Source of the DNA: Streptomyces sp. NBC_01478
GTDB lineage: Bacteria; Actinomycetota; Actinomycetes; Streptomycetales; Streptomycetaceae
NCBI RefSeq assembly: GCF_036227225.1
Contig: NZ_CP109444.1
Location: 744,001 to 808,000, forward strand
Direction: 5' to 3'
Length of the DNA: 64,000 bases
The notes below the pieces were generated by a model. That model was not told the DNA's origin and made no database searches. It saw nothing but the letters and a program-made list of their open reading frames with translations. Of the stretch, positions 1 to 8,093 are shown piece after piece. Position numbers and translations under genes: made by a program. The first letter of the stretch is position 1. Each line of letters opens with the position of its first letter.

Positions 1-522
1 CCCGACCGGCCCGGAGACCACTTCGGAGATGAGCGCCTGGGCCAGCAGCAGGACATCGTTGTCGTCCCCGGTGAGGGCGATCGGCCCACTCAGCCGCGAG
101 AGATCGACCAGCATGCGCTCGCCCCGGTGGAGGCCGAGGGTGACGGTCAGGGAGTACGGATGCGTGGCCCCGTCACCCCCGTTGCCGCCTCGCCGCAGCT
201 TCGCCGTGTCCACGGACCACTCCTTCCCGGAGACGTCCGCCGTCCAGGGCGCCGGCGCGTGCGTGTCCGCCTCGGCGAGCCGCAACGTCAGTCGCTGCCC
301 CGAGTGGACGACCACGTGTACGTCCGGCAGCGGGCGTCCGCCCTGCGGGCGTCCCGCGGCCACGGCCCGCAGGCCCAGCGCGACTGTCTCGAGCGCCCTG
401 CGGTTTGCGCCCGACAGCGCCGAACGGGACTGCGTGGAAGGGGAGTTGCGCCGCAGCCGGATCACTGCGGCCCCGAGCAGTAACAGGCCGAGCCCCACGC
501 ACAGGGCAATGGACGCGATCAT
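1..522 (-). CDS. Membrane-anchored protein, C-terminus cut by window edge
   Basis: Starts at ATG 522 and stays open to base 1, so only the first 174 residues are present. An AAGGTGG ribosome site lies 5 bases before the ATG. Residues 1-22 form a hydrophobic segment followed by RLRR, so one membrane helix with the remainder probably cytoplasmic. The rest is soluble, with LTLRLAEAD near residue 80 and MLVDLSRLSGPIALTGDD near residue 140. The last motif resembles the central region of large membrane-linked LysM/BTAD-type regulators of Streptomyces, where a 'VDL..aG.ialtGd' strand recurs. That family call is recall, not a search. The neighbour at 904 is divergent. Confidence 0.7.
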   Translation of the reverse strand, partial: MIASIALCVGLGLLLLGAAVIRLRRNSPSTQSRSALSGANRRALETVALGLRAVAAGRPQGGRPLPDVHVVVHSGQRLTLRLAEADTHAPAPWTADVSGKEWSVDTAKLRRGGNGGDGATHPYSLTVTLGLHRGERMLVDLSRLSGPIALTGDDNDVLLLAQALISEVVSGPVG

Positions 523-903
523 GCGGCCACCTTTGTTGCTAGAAGTTGTCAGAGACAGTCACCGGCCATGGGGACGCGGGCCGTCGGCGCGGAACGGCGA
601 CGGCGAAGCGAACCGGTGGACGAAGGGCGTCAGCACGCGCTTCCTACGGCATCGTCGCGTGCCCGCTGTCTCCGGCGAAAGGCGAAACCGCCAACCTTGC
701 CGCTCCGTACAGGAGTTGACGGGATCTTCCCGGCCGAGGCCGTCATCAGGTGGCGGACCGGGGTCAGGACACCTCGGCGACTCGCGCCAGGTTTCCCTCT
801 GCTCGCGGGCGCGGGGCCGGTGGCGCGAATCCGGGGTCCTGGCCGGTGACACCATCGTCCTCCCGAACCTCATGGACGATCTCAGTTGCGAGTTGGGGGG
901 CAC
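523..903. other. Intergenic, divergent promoter region
   Basis: About 380 bases between two divergent genes. The open frames here are GC-rich shadows with no recognisable protein. A TTGACG hexamer sits at 716-721 but no convincing -10 follows at 16-19 bases. Nothing else stands out. Confidence 0.5.
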
Positions 904-1497
904 ATGCCTCAGCGAGTACTCGGCGACAGCCTGCGGGTGGCGATCCACGCGCCCGCTCCCCTGATCCGCGCCGGACTGGCCGGTTTCGTCGCCATGGAGC
1001 CGCGGCTGCGCGAGGTGCCGCCGGACCGGATCCGGGACGCCGACGCGATCGTGGTCGCCGTGGACGTGGCGGACGCCTCCGTCCTGGACCTGCTCCCCCG
1101 CCTGAGCGACGACCCGCGCGCCCGCTTCCTGGTGGTCGTGAGCAAGCGCTGGCAGGCCGATGTACCGACGGCCCGGCACCGGGGTGTCCGCGCCGTCGTG
1201 TGGTGGGACTTCTGCAGCCCGGACGTCTTCGTCCGCACGGTCCGCGCCGTGGCGGGCGAGGACGGGACCAAGCCTTCCGCGCGTCGGCAACAGACCGTCG
1301 ACCGGGCGGCACTGAGTTCGCGCGAGGTGGCCGTACTGCGCCTGATCGCCGAGGGCAGACAGTGCGAGGAGATCGCGACGGAACTCGCCTATTCCGAGCG
1401 TACGGTGAGATACATCCTCTACGGCGCGATGAAGCGCCTGCGGGCACGCAACCGCGCCCACGCCGTCTCGTACGCCATCCGGGCCGGACTGATCTGA
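904..1497 (+). CDS. Orphan LuxR-family response-regulator-like protein
   Basis: 197 residues. The N-terminal half has the alternating hydrophobic pattern of a receiver-like fold (RVAIHAPAPLIRAGLAGFV, then IVVAVDVAD), but the acidic pocket and phosphorylated Asp of a true receiver are not clear. The C-terminal 65 residues are a canonical LuxR/GerE HTH (LSSREVAVLRLIAEG, then SERTVRYILYGAMKRLRARN). ATG 904 is preferred over TTG 886 because a run of six G lies 3 bases upstream; that spacing is short. No histidine kinase is adjacent, so it is an orphan. It may respond to a ligand or protein rather than phosphate. Target unknown; the closest gene downstream is the CocE hydrolase. Confidence 0.8.
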   Translation: MPQRVLGDSLRVAIHAPAPLIRAGLAGFVAMEPRLREVPPDRIRDADAIVVAVDVADASVLDLLPRLSDDPRARFLVVVSKRWQADVPTARHRGVRAVVWWDFCSPDVFVRTVRAVAGEDGTKPSARRQQTVDRAALSSREVAVLRLIAEGRQCEEIATELAYSERTVRYILYGAMKRLRARNRAHAVSYAIRAGLI

Positions 1498-1546
1498 TTC
1501 GCCGTAACATCGGCTTGCGGCACGGGAGTTGACGGAGGAGACACCG

Positions 1547-3232
1547 GTGAACCTGGGCAGCCACCTCACACAATGCCTGCTGAGTCTTCCTCCACCGCTC
1601 ACCCGCGATCTGGTCGTCGAGCACGATCTACGGGTGCCGATGCGCGACGGGACGGTCCTGCTGGCCGACCGCTGGAGGCCGAGGTCCGGCGGGGACGGCC
1701 TGCCGACCGTGCTCCTGCGGATCCCCTACGGCAGGGCGGGCATGGCCGTGGTGCCGATGGTCCGGCCGTTGGCCGAGCGCGGATTCCAGGTGCTGATCCA
1801 GAGCACGCGCGGGACGTTCGGCTCCGGCGGCGTCTTCGACCCCATGCGGCACGAGCGGGAGGACGGGCTGGACACCCTGGACTGGGTGATCGCGCAGCCC
1901 TGGTTCGGCGAGGCGATGGTGCTGTACGGCATGAGCTACCTCGGCTTCGTGCAGTGGGCCGTCGCCGATCAACTGCCGCCGCAGGTCAAGGCGATGATCC
2001 CCGCGGTGTCCGAATCGGCCCTCTCCCTGGAGTTCCTCCGCGCGGACGGGTTCTCGCTGGAGACGCCGTTCGGCTGGGGTGTCATGGTCGCCGGCCAGGA
2101 ACGCCGGTGGGCCGTTCCGCGCCAACTGCTGGGCGCGCGGCGGGTACGTCGGGCCATGTCCGAACTACCGCTGAACCAGGCCGACTTCGCCGCCCTCGGC
2201 CACCGCTCCGACTACATCCAGGACGTCCTCGCCCACGACGCCGGTACGCCGCGCTGGGCGGAGCTCGACCACCGCCATCGGGTGGCCGACATCGCCGTAC
2301 CGGTGAGTTCGGTCGGTGGCTGGTACGACATCTTCCTGCCGGGTCAACTCCGCGACCACCAGGCCCTGGTGGCGGCCGGGCGGCAGGCCCGGATCACGGT
2401 CGGACCGTGGTCGCACACCTCCCGGGGTGTGGGCGTCACGGCGGCCGGCGAGGCGCTCGGCTTCGGTCTGGCCCTCGCGCGCGGCGAGCGGCCGCCGGAG
2501 CGTGCCCCGGTCCGGCTGTTCGTCATGGGCGAGGAGACCTGGCGCGACTTCCCGTCCTGGCCGCCGCCCGACTGTGCACCGCGGCGCTTCCATCTCCACC
2601 CGGACGGCGTCCTGTCCACCGACACGGCGGGCGAGTCCGCGCCGGACCGCTACCGCTACGACCCGGCCGACCCGACCCCGGCCGTCGGCGGCGTGCGTCT
2701 GGCCCTCGGAGTGAGGGGCGGCCGCGTGGACAACTCCGGGCTCGAAGCCCGGCCGGACGTGCTGACCTACACAACTGCCGTACTGGAAACGGACGTCGAG
2801 GTCATCGGCGAGGTGAGCGCCGAGATCTGGTTCCGCTCCGACCTGCCGCACGCGGATGTGTTCGTCCGGCTGTGCGACGTGGACGCCAAGGGCCGCTCGA
2901 CGAACGTGTGCGACGGCCTGGTCGGTCTGACCGGCGCCGACCGGACGTCCCGCGCGACGGTGCGGCTGTGGCCGACGGCACATCGCTTCCGGCTCGGTCA
3001 CCGCATCCGCGTCCAGGTGTCCAGCGGCGCGTTCCCGCGCTACAACCGCAATCCGGGCACCGGCGAACCCAGGGCGACGGCCACGACTCTGCGCGCCGGT
3101 AACCAGGAGGTGTTCCACGACGCCGAACACCCGTCCGCGATACTTCTGCCGGTCTGTCCGGCAACACAGAAAAGCGACTTGGCCGGGCGAGGCCTCGAAC
3201 ATGGACTAGACATTAGTGGACTAGACAATTAA
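1547..3232 (+). CDS. CocE/NonD family hydrolase (X-Pro dipeptidyl-peptidase S15-like)
   Basis: 561 residues, usual length for the family. Domain order is an alpha/beta hydrolase with the cap (about 20-330), then the C-terminal jelly-roll PepX_C domain (about 350-545). The nucleophile elbow GMSYLG places Ser130, and GPWSH carries the likely catalytic His290. These enzymes hydrolyse esters or amides; the substrate cannot be told from sequence. The start is GTG 1547, with GGAGGAG six bases upstream; the upstream in-frame TTG 1529 lacks such a site. It ends in a repeated GGACTAGACA motif that is part of its coding sequence (see repeat at 3203). No signal peptide is obvious, so cytoplasmic. Confidence 0.9.
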   Translation: MNLGSHLTQCLLSLPPPLTRDLVVEHDLRVPMRDGTVLLADRWRPRSGGDGLPTVLLRIPYGRAGMAVVPMVRPLAERGFQVLIQSTRGTFGSGGVFDPMRHEREDGLDTLDWVIAQPWFGEAMVLYGMSYLGFVQWAVADQLPPQVKAMIPAVSESALSLEFLRADGFSLETPFGWGVMVAGQERRWAVPRQLLGARRVRRAMSELPLNQADFAALGHRSDYIQDVLAHDAGTPRWAELDHRHRVADIAVPVSSVGGWYDIFLPGQLRDHQALVAAGRQARITVGPWSHTSRGVGVTAAGEALGFGLALARGERPPERAPVRLFVMGEETWRDFPSWPPPDCAPRRFHLHPDGVLSTDTAGESAPDRYRYDPADPTPAVGGVRLALGVRGGRVDNSGLEARPDVLTYTTAVLETDVEVIGEVSAEIWFRSDLPHADVFVRLCDVDAKGRSTNVCDGLVGLTGADRTSRATVRLWPTAHRFRLGHRIRVQVSSGAFPRYNRNPGTGEPRATATTLRAGNQEVFHDAEHPSAILLPVCPATQKSDLAGRGLEHGLDISGLDN

Positions 3233-3341
3233 TGCCGCTTCAACCGCCGCGCGAAGTCCCGGAATACGGCACCCCGAGACCCGGCCGGTCTCGGCGCGCA
3301 TATTGCCCCGCCGAAACCGGACCGACATCGACTAGGCAATT
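3203..3341. repeat. Short direct repeats GGACTAGACA and a related copy
   Basis: GGACTAGACA occurs at 3203-3212 and again at 3218-3227, a 15-base period within the last codons of the CocE gene. GACTAGRCAATT occurs at 3219-3230 and 3330-3341, about 110 bases apart. These are unusually A/T-rich for this window. They could be protein-binding sites or a remnant of small duplications. Confidence 0.45.
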
Positions 3342-3344
3342 GTC

Positions 3345-3360
3345 ATATGCCCAGGCATAT
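3345..3360. repeat. Inverted repeat ATATGCC-CA-GGCATAT
   Basis: A perfect 7-base inverted repeat with a 2-base centre, ending immediately at the stop codon of the roadblock gene at 3361. The loop is too short for an efficient RNA hairpin, so it looks more like a dimeric protein-binding site than a terminator. It lies between convergent genes, an odd place for an operator. Confidence 0.45.
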
Positions 3361-3726
3361 TTATACCTCCAGGGTGGCCTCAAGGCGCTTGAGGTTATGC
3401 CTCGCCAGCGCCAGATTGCTGCGCTCCCGGTCCAGCGCCAGATACAGGAAGAGCGAGCCGCGCGTGCTCGCCAGCGGCCTGATCAGGTGGTACTGCTTGC
3501 CGAGGGTGATCAGGATGTCCTCGATCCGGTCGTCCACGTTGATGGACTTCAGCGTGCGCTGCTTCGCCCGCACGACCTCGGTGTTGCCCGCCCCCGCGAC
3601 CTCCAGGTCCAGATGCGGGCCGCCGCCCAGCGCCCCCAGCGTCATGCCGCTCTCGTAGTCGACCAGGGACACCCCCAGGGCCCCGTCGATAGTCATCGCT
3701 TCCTTGAGCGTCGCCTCAATGTTCAT
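3361..3726 (-). CDS. Roadblock/LC7 domain protein
   Basis: 121 residues, a single roadblock/LC7 alpha-beta fold. The pattern is visible as an N-terminal helix (MNIEATLKEAMTIDG), a strand pair (ALGVSLVDYESG..LGALGGG), a central helix and the strand pair LITLGKQYHLIRPL / GSLFLYLALDRER. Roadblock proteins usually dimerise and act as platforms or GTPase-activating partners for small Ras-like GTPases (as MglB does for MglA). ATG 3726 is chosen because GAGG lies 8 bases before it; the longer upstream frame would read through the promoter region. Divergent from the roadblock gene at 3893, so the two probably share control. Confidence 0.8.
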   Translation of the reverse strand: MNIEATLKEAMTIDGALGVSLVDYESGMTLGALGGGPHLDLEVAGAGNTEVVRAKQRTLKSINVDDRIEDILITLGKQYHLIRPLASTRGSLFLYLALDRERSNLALARHNLKRLEATLEV

Positions 3727-3892
3727 GTGGTGTTGCCTCGTTCCCCTCACGACCCGGCAAGATTCGGTATCTCGCCACGAAAACGGTCTCAATGCGAACC
3801 GTGCGGGTAACAGACAACACCATCTTTGGTCAGAGTTGCGATAGTTGGCAAATAAAGTAGTCTGCTCGCCGGAGTGACTGAAGGGGGGACCT
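3727..3892. promoter_or_regulatory. Shared divergent promoter region of two roadblock genes
   Basis: About 165 bases between divergent roadblock genes. It contains the most A/T-rich patch nearby, at about 3824-3860 (TTGGTC, then AAATAAAGTAG some 18 bases later), which could be a promoter for the rightward genes. No strong inverted repeat is seen. Confidence 0.35.
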
Positions 3893-4243
3893 TTGTCATC
3901 GCTCGACGCCGCACTCGGCCGCGCCCTGACCACGCCCGGTATCAGCGGAGCCGCCGTGCTCGATGCCGTCACCGGCCTTTCCTATGCGGAGTCCGGTGAT
4001 GTGAGCGGCAGTCAGGACTCCGGCGAAATAGCGGAGTTGGCCCATACCCGCCTTACTCGGGCAGGCGCGGCAGGGGAGTTGGAGAGCGTCATCGTGACCA
4101 CCTCCACCCGGCATCTCGTGACGATCCGACTCCCGCGGCAGGGCGATCCCTTGCTGCTGTGCGCGACCGTCGACCGCGACCTCACCAACCTCACCTGGGC
4201 GCTGCGCGAACTGAACCGGCACGCCGACGAGTTGCTGGCATGA
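3893..4243 (+). CDS. Roadblock/LC7 domain protein, second copy
   Basis: 116 residues. The start is TTG 3893, with AAGGGGGG five bases upstream. The fold shows an N-terminal helix (SSLDAALGRALTTPGISG), the strand AAVLDAVTGLSYA, a middle strand LESVIVTTSTRHLVTIRL and the C-terminal strand and helix LLLCATVDRDLTNLTWAL. It shares little sequence with the copies at 3361 and 5165, so this is not a recent tandem duplication. Its stop overlaps the next start (ATGA), so it is translationally coupled to the DUF4388-like gene. It probably forms homo- or hetero-dimers with the other two copies. Confidence 0.75.
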   Translation: MSSLDAALGRALTTPGISGAAVLDAVTGLSYAESGDVSGSQDSGEIAELAHTRLTRAGAAGELESVIVTTSTRHLVTIRLPRQGDPLLLCATVDRDLTNLTWALRELNRHADELLA

Positions 4244-5079
4244 CGGAGGGCACCGAGGAACCGCTCGCCGACTCCCGCAACGTTCCCGCCCTGTTGGCCA
4301 CGCTCCGGAACCGCCGGCGCTCGTGCACCGTGGTCGTCACCGGCACCCCGGGCGGCTCGATCCATGTGCGGGACGGACTTGTGGTGGCCATGGAGACCCC
4401 GGGCGCCCCGGGCATCGAGGGGCTGCTGCTCAGGTCGGGCCGGATCGACGAGCAGGCGTGGTCGGCGGTCCGCGCCTCCGACACCAGCCATGAACGCCTC
4501 GCCGCCGAACTCGTGGACCGCGGGCTCGTCGGCGCCGGCGAGCTGGAGGTCATCAGCCTGAGCGCGCTCTTCGACGCCGCCTTCGCGCTCTCCCTCGCCG
4601 TACCCGACGGTTGGGAGGTGACCGACCCCGTGCCGACGCTGTACCGCAATGCCGGTGTCACCCCCGAGCGGCTCCTCGGCGAGGTGTCCCGGCGCATCGA
4701 CCTGCTGGCCGGGGAGCCCGGTTCGGCCGCCGCCCTCGCCCGCACCCGGATGCAGCCGGCGACCACCGCGCCCCTCCCCGGAACCGTCGGCGGACTTCCC
4801 GCCCGGCACCAGGACGTCCTGGCCACCGCGGACGGCCGGAGAACGGCGAGGGACATCGCCTTCGCCCTCGGCCGCGGTCTCTTCGCCGTCATGCTCGACC
4901 TACGACACCTGCTGGACCGCGGTCTCGTCCGGCCGTACGCACCCTCGACGGACCGGCGGCCGAGCACGGCACCGCGTATCGCACCCTCCGTGGTGGCGCC
5001 CGCCGCGCTCGACCCCGCATCGCTCCCGCGTCGCCTTCCCGGCCGGAACTCCGCGCCGGCTCACCGGCCCCACGACTGA
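4240..5079 (+). CDS. DUF4388/PATAN-like protein with C-terminal winged-helix-like segment
   Basis: 279 residues, starting at ATG 4240 and overlapping the previous stop by 4 bases. Residues 15-100 resemble DUF4388: a small beta unit (TGTPGGSIHVRDGLVVAMET) followed by a helix with GLLLRSGRIDEQAW. Residues 185-235 (LPARHQDVLATADGRRTARDI, then FAVMLDLRHLLDRGLV) look like the winged-helix unit often found in such proteins. The C-terminal 40 residues are Pro/Arg-rich and probably disordered. DUF4388 proteins in other bacteria are adaptors in polarity and signalling systems. Here it lies between two roadblock genes, so it is probably their partner. Confidence 0.65.
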   Translation: MTEGTEEPLADSRNVPALLATLRNRRRSCTVVVTGTPGGSIHVRDGLVVAMETPGAPGIEGLLLRSGRIDEQAWSAVRASDTSHERLAAELVDRGLVGAGELEVISLSALFDAAFALSLAVPDGWEVTDPVPTLYRNAGVTPERLLGEVSRRIDLLAGEPGSAAALARTRMQPATTAPLPGTVGGLPARHQDVLATADGRRTARDIAFALGRGLFAVMLDLRHLLDRGLVRPYAPSTDRRPSTAPRIAPSVVAPAALDPASLPRRLPGRNSAPAHRPHD

Positions 5080-5164
5080 ACCGCCCTGCCCCGGCCGCGC
5101 CCCCACCGCGCTCCTCTGCTGCCTCGTTGTCCCACCGCCTGCACGCCAACAGGAAGAAGACGCC

Positions 5165-5533
5165 ATGAGCGACCCCGTGACCGACCTCCTCATCGCCCTG
5201 CGGGACAACGTAATGGGAGTCACCGAAACCACGCTGGCCACCAGTGACGGGCTCGTCGTGGCGAGCGACACGACCAAGACCCATCCCGAGTCGATGGCCG
5301 CGGTGGCGGCGGCGACCCTCGCGCTCGGCCACCGGCTCGCCGACCAGGGCGGCACCGGGCACCTCCGTGAGATCAGCGCGCGGTGCAGCACGGGCCATGT
5401 CATCGTGACGGCCGTCGGGGACCGGGCTCTGCTCGCCGTGGTCGCGGACGACGGCCTGGACCAGGCGGCGTTCCGCCGTGAGATCCCGGCCGTCACGGAG
5501 CGCCTGCGCCGGCATCTCGACGAGGACGTGTAG
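5165..5533 (+). CDS. Roadblock/LC7 domain protein, third copy
   Basis: 122 residues, ATG 5165 with AGGAAGAAG just upstream. This is the most typical of the three copies: TDLLIALRDNVMGVTETTLA, then TSDGLVVASD, AAATLALGHRLA, GHVIVTAVGDRALLAVVAD. The 'sdGl.va' and 'G..l.va..D..l' strands match CvnB-like roadblock proteins of Streptomyces conservons. In a conservon it would be followed by a DUF742 protein and a small GTPase; neither is here. It is 85 bases downstream of the DUF4388-like gene and probably in the same operon. Confidence 0.85.
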   Translation: MSDPVTDLLIALRDNVMGVTETTLATSDGLVVASDTTKTHPESMAAVAAATLALGHRLADQGGTGHLREISARCSTGHVIVTAVGDRALLAVVADDGLDQAAFRREIPAVTERLRRHLDEDV

Positions 5534-5654
5534 CCGGCCCCACCGACCGCTGCCGCGACGGCCCGAGCAGGGACGGGCGGCATGTCGAATGCGCCGGTTC
5601 CCGATCGACGTGAGAGTGGAAGCAGCAGTACCTCCACGACTCAGGAGCACCTTC

Positions 5655-6278
5655 ATGACCGTGACCGCGGATCTGGCGATCTCCCTCGACGGCTATATCG
5701 CCGGCACCGACGTGACCGTCGACAACCCGGGCGGCGACGGCGCCGAGCCGCTCTTCGAGTGGATCCACAATCTCGCGAGCTGGCGGGAGCGCCAGGGCAT
5801 GACCGGCGGGGTGGAGAACCGCGACTCCGAGTTGATGCGCGAGTGGTTCGACGCGACCGGAGCGGTGGTGATGGGCCGGATGATGTACGACACCGGTGCG
5901 GAGTTCTGGGGCGACAACCCGCCCTTCCGGACCCCGGTCTTCGTCCTCACCCACCGCCCCCGACCGACCCTCGTCAAAGAGGGCGGCACGACCTTCACGT
6001 TCGTCACCGACGGCATCCACAGCGCGCTCGACCGGGCGAAGGCGGTCGCCGGTGACCGGAACGTCGACATCGCGGGCGGCGCGAGCACGGTGCGGCAATA
6101 CCTTGCCGAGGGCCTTATCAACGAACTCCAACTGCATGTGGTGCCCGCGCTCCTCGGCGCGGGACTGCGGCTCTTCGAAGGACCGGGCCCGGGGCCGCGG
6201 CGCGTCGAGCCGGTCAGGGTGGTCGAGACACCGCTCGCCACCCACCTGAAGTACCGCCTGGGCAAGGCCGAGGGCTGA
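5655..6278 (+). CDS. Dihydrofolate-reductase-fold (RibD_C-like) oxidoreductase
   Basis: 207 residues. ATG 5655 follows AGGAG by 7 bases. The RibD_C/DHFR-like fold is visible: the N-terminal strand ADLAISLDGYIAGTD, VVMGRMMYDTG (the 'GR.TY' position), PVFVLTHRPR, NVDIAGGASTVRQYL (NADPH-binding 'GG...') and ELQLHVVPALLGAGLRLFE. This matches the dihydrofolate reductase family of small actinobacterial reductases, whose substrates are mostly unknown. It is longer than the minimal family because of the acidic insert around residues 25-60. It is convergent with the MOSC gene, 16 bases away. Confidence 0.9.
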   Translation: MTVTADLAISLDGYIAGTDVTVDNPGGDGAEPLFEWIHNLASWRERQGMTGGVENRDSELMREWFDATGAVVMGRMMYDTGAEFWGDNPPFRTPVFVLTHRPRPTLVKEGGTTFTFVTDGIHSALDRAKAVAGDRNVDIAGGASTVRQYLAEGLINELQLHVVPALLGAGLRLFEGPGPGPRRVEPVRVVETPLATHLKYRLGKAEG

Positions 6279-6294
6279 CCCCGTGCGGGTGTGG

Positions 6295-7143
6295 TCAGGC
6301 GGCCGCATCCTCCACCGCGATCGGGTCCCCCACCCGCACCACCCCGGTCTCCACCACGTCCAGGTACACACCGAGGCACGAGAGCCGGCCGAGGTCGAAC
6401 ACCGGGATGCGGTGCTCGCGGGCGACCGCACGCATGAGGCCCGGGTCCGGCGGGAGTTCGTCATGGCCGAGGGTGGGGACCACGCAGCGCGGTGTGGGCA
6501 CCAGCACGCGGAACAGCGCCTCCCCCACGCGCAGAAGCGACCCCACCCAGGCGTCCTCCGGGAAACCGGGCCCGCCAAGGGTGTTCACGACGAGGTTCGG
6601 CCGGAAGCGGCGCGCGTCGAAGTCCCCGGCCGGATACACACCCCGCATCCGGTCGAGGGCGGCCGTGGTGACGAGGTGGACGCGGCCGAAGTCGAAGAAC
6701 GTCCCCGGCGCGACACCGCCCGTCGTGATGCTCTCCCCCGTCGCGTCGACGGTCGCCGACTCCCGTACGACGTCCGGGACACCGCCTTCGTAGTCGGGCA
6801 CGGCGCGCTCCAGCCGGCTGTGCTCCGGTACGACGCCGGAGACGGTGACCGGCCGGCCCAGCAGCTTGGACAACTCCACGTCCAGGCCGGGGTTCTCGAC
6901 CGGCAGGGCGGTGCCGTCCGGGAGGACGACACGGACCGCACCGGAGTCGTCGAGGCGGCTCCGGCAGCGCAGCAACTCGCCCCATTTCCGGGGGTGCTTG
7001 GCGCTGCCCACCGCGCCCGTCCCGTCGAGGACGGCGTACACCCGGTCCCCGGCCAGCCCGTTCTCCGTGACCGCGACGGCGATCACGGCCTCACCCAGCA
7101 TCGACTTCACCGGATACCGGTACAGCGCGGTCACCGTTCCCAT
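6295..7143 (-). CDS. MOSC domain protein (molybdenum cofactor sulfurase C-terminal type)
   Basis: 282 residues. The N-terminal MOSC_N beta-barrel (about 3-115) carries ALYRYPVKSM and ENGLAGDRVYAVLDG. The MOSC domain (about 125-275) carries RFRPNLVVNT and PTPRCVVPT, whose Cys is the conserved MOSC cysteine. MOSC proteins bind or use the molybdenum cofactor, as in YcbX/YiiM or mARC proteins that reduce N-hydroxylated compounds. No 2Fe-2S ferredoxin domain is attached. The start codon ATG 7143 lies inside a perfect inverted repeat (7139-7157), suggesting control at the start site. A Mop protein and a sulfite-oxidase-fold protein lie within 2 kb. Confidence 0.9.
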   Translation of the reverse strand: MGTVTALYRYPVKSMLGEAVIAVAVTENGLAGDRVYAVLDGTGAVGSAKHPRKWGELLRCRSRLDDSGAVRVVLPDGTALPVENPGLDVELSKLLGRPVTVSGVVPEHSRLERAVPDYEGGVPDVVRESATVDATGESITTGGVAPGTFFDFGRVHLVTTAALDRMRGVYPAGDFDARRFRPNLVVNTLGGPGFPEDAWVGSLLRVGEALFRVLVPTPRCVVPTLGHDELPPDPGLMRAVAREHRIPVFDLGRLSCLGVYLDVVETGVVRVGDPIAVEDAAA

Positions 7144-7157
7144 AGATCAACTATGGG
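7139..7157. promoter_or_regulatory. Inverted repeat over the start codon of the MOSC gene
   Basis: CCCATAG-ATCAA-CTATGGG, a perfect 7-base inverted repeat with a 5-base centre. It overlaps ATG 7143 and a possible CATAGT -10 box reading leftward 6 bases before the ATG, so the transcript may be leaderless and the site would then block initiation. The binding protein is not identified. Confidence 0.5.
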
Positions 7158-7190
7158 GACAGCGGCCGGACTTCGGGAAGGGGCCCGCCC

Positions 7191-7880
7191 TCAGAGGGTG
7201 AGGAGTTCCTCGTGGAATCCGCCGAATCCCCGCTGGCGGTCGATGAGATGGATCTCCAGGATCCAGTGGCAGTCGCGGCCGGCCTTGTCGGTGCGGCGCA
7301 GTGGTGTGTCGTTGGCGGGGGTGATGTACGACTCGACGTGGGCGCCCTCGATCGTCTCGTGCGGGAACTCGCCCACGAGGTGCCCGGCGTGCCAGCCGCC
7401 GAGCTCCCAACCCGCCTTGTCGGCAAGGCGGGCGACCTCGGTGTACAGGACTTCGCCGGTGATGTCCGGAGCGTTCTCGAAGAAGCGCCGGCCGGCCGCG
7501 AACACCTCGGGGAGGTCGTCGTGCAGCCGGTGCTTGACCGGGTCGTCGCCCAGGACGAAGGTCCGGCCGAAGTCGGCCTCGTACTCCTCGAAGATCGGCC
7601 CGAAGTCGGCGAACACGATGTCGTCCGCGCCGATCACCCGGTCCGGCGGGTTCTCCTTGTACGGCGCGAGCGTGTTCGGTCCCGAGCGGATGATCCGTTT
7701 GTGCCAGTGCCGGGTCGTGCCGAACATCTCGTTCGCGAGGTCACGGATCCGGTCGCTGACGGCCCGCTCCCCCTCGCCGGGCGCGACGAGCCCGCGCTCC
7801 TCGATCTCCGCGAAGAGCAGCGCGGCCTTGGCCTGGGCGTCGAGCAGGCGTGCGGCCCGCGTGGGTTCGTCATCAGCCAT
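7191..7880 (-). CDS. M24 family peptidase-fold protein (aminopeptidase P/creatinase-like)
   Basis: 229 residues, a stand-alone pita-bread catalytic domain without the N-terminal creatinase domain. Expected metal ligands are visible: Asp in IVFADFGP, Asp in YEADFGRTFV, His in WHAGHLVGEFPHE, Glu in ILEIHLID, and a Glu near the C-terminus in GGFHEELL. This supports a two-metal hydrolase acting on a peptide or a C-N bond. ATG 7880 has no ribosome site, but a good promoter (TTGCCG-17-TAGGTT) ends 6 bases before it, so the mRNA is probably leaderless. It lies 47 bases upstream of the MOSC gene, which probably has its own promoter. Confidence 0.85.
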   Translation of the reverse strand: MADDEPTRAARLLDAQAKAALLFAEIEERGLVAPGEGERAVSDRIRDLANEMFGTTRHWHKRIIRSGPNTLAPYKENPPDRVIGADDIVFADFGPIFEEYEADFGRTFVLGDDPVKHRLHDDLPEVFAAGRRFFENAPDITGEVLYTEVARLADKAGWELGGWHAGHLVGEFPHETIEGAHVESYITPANDTPLRRTDKAGRDCHWILEIHLIDRQRGFGGFHEELLTL

Positions 7881-7886
7881 GGGCCG

Positions 7887-7915
7887 AACCTAGCCAGGTA
7901 GATCGTTGTCGGCAA
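7887..7915 (-). promoter_or_regulatory. Promoter of the M24 gene, leaderless type
   Basis: Reading leftward: -35 TTGCCG (7915-7910), a 17-base spacer, then -10 TAGGTT (7892-7887). The -10 ends 6 bases before ATG 7880, so transcription should begin at or next to the start codon. This is the best housekeeping-type promoter match in the window. Confidence 0.65.
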
Positions 7916-8093
7916 CGGGATTCCCGCGGAGGGGGCAGCCATAGCGGTTTCCCTCATCTGCCAGGCTGCGGCGAACTCCCAGGTGGCGGATGCGACGGGG
8001 TCGGTGACGGGCGTGGCCGGAGCGGCTAGCTTGTGGACGCACAGTTGGCGACAAGTCCGACAATCCAGACCTTTCTCTGTGAGGCGTTCCGTC

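Noticed and set aside
1529..1546. TTG 1529 as the start of the CocE gene
   Set aside because: The GGAGGAG site lies downstream of it and fits GTG 1547.
3361..5533. Complete conservon (cvn) operon
   Set aside because: Roadblock genes are present but the kinase, DUF742 and GTPase genes are missing.
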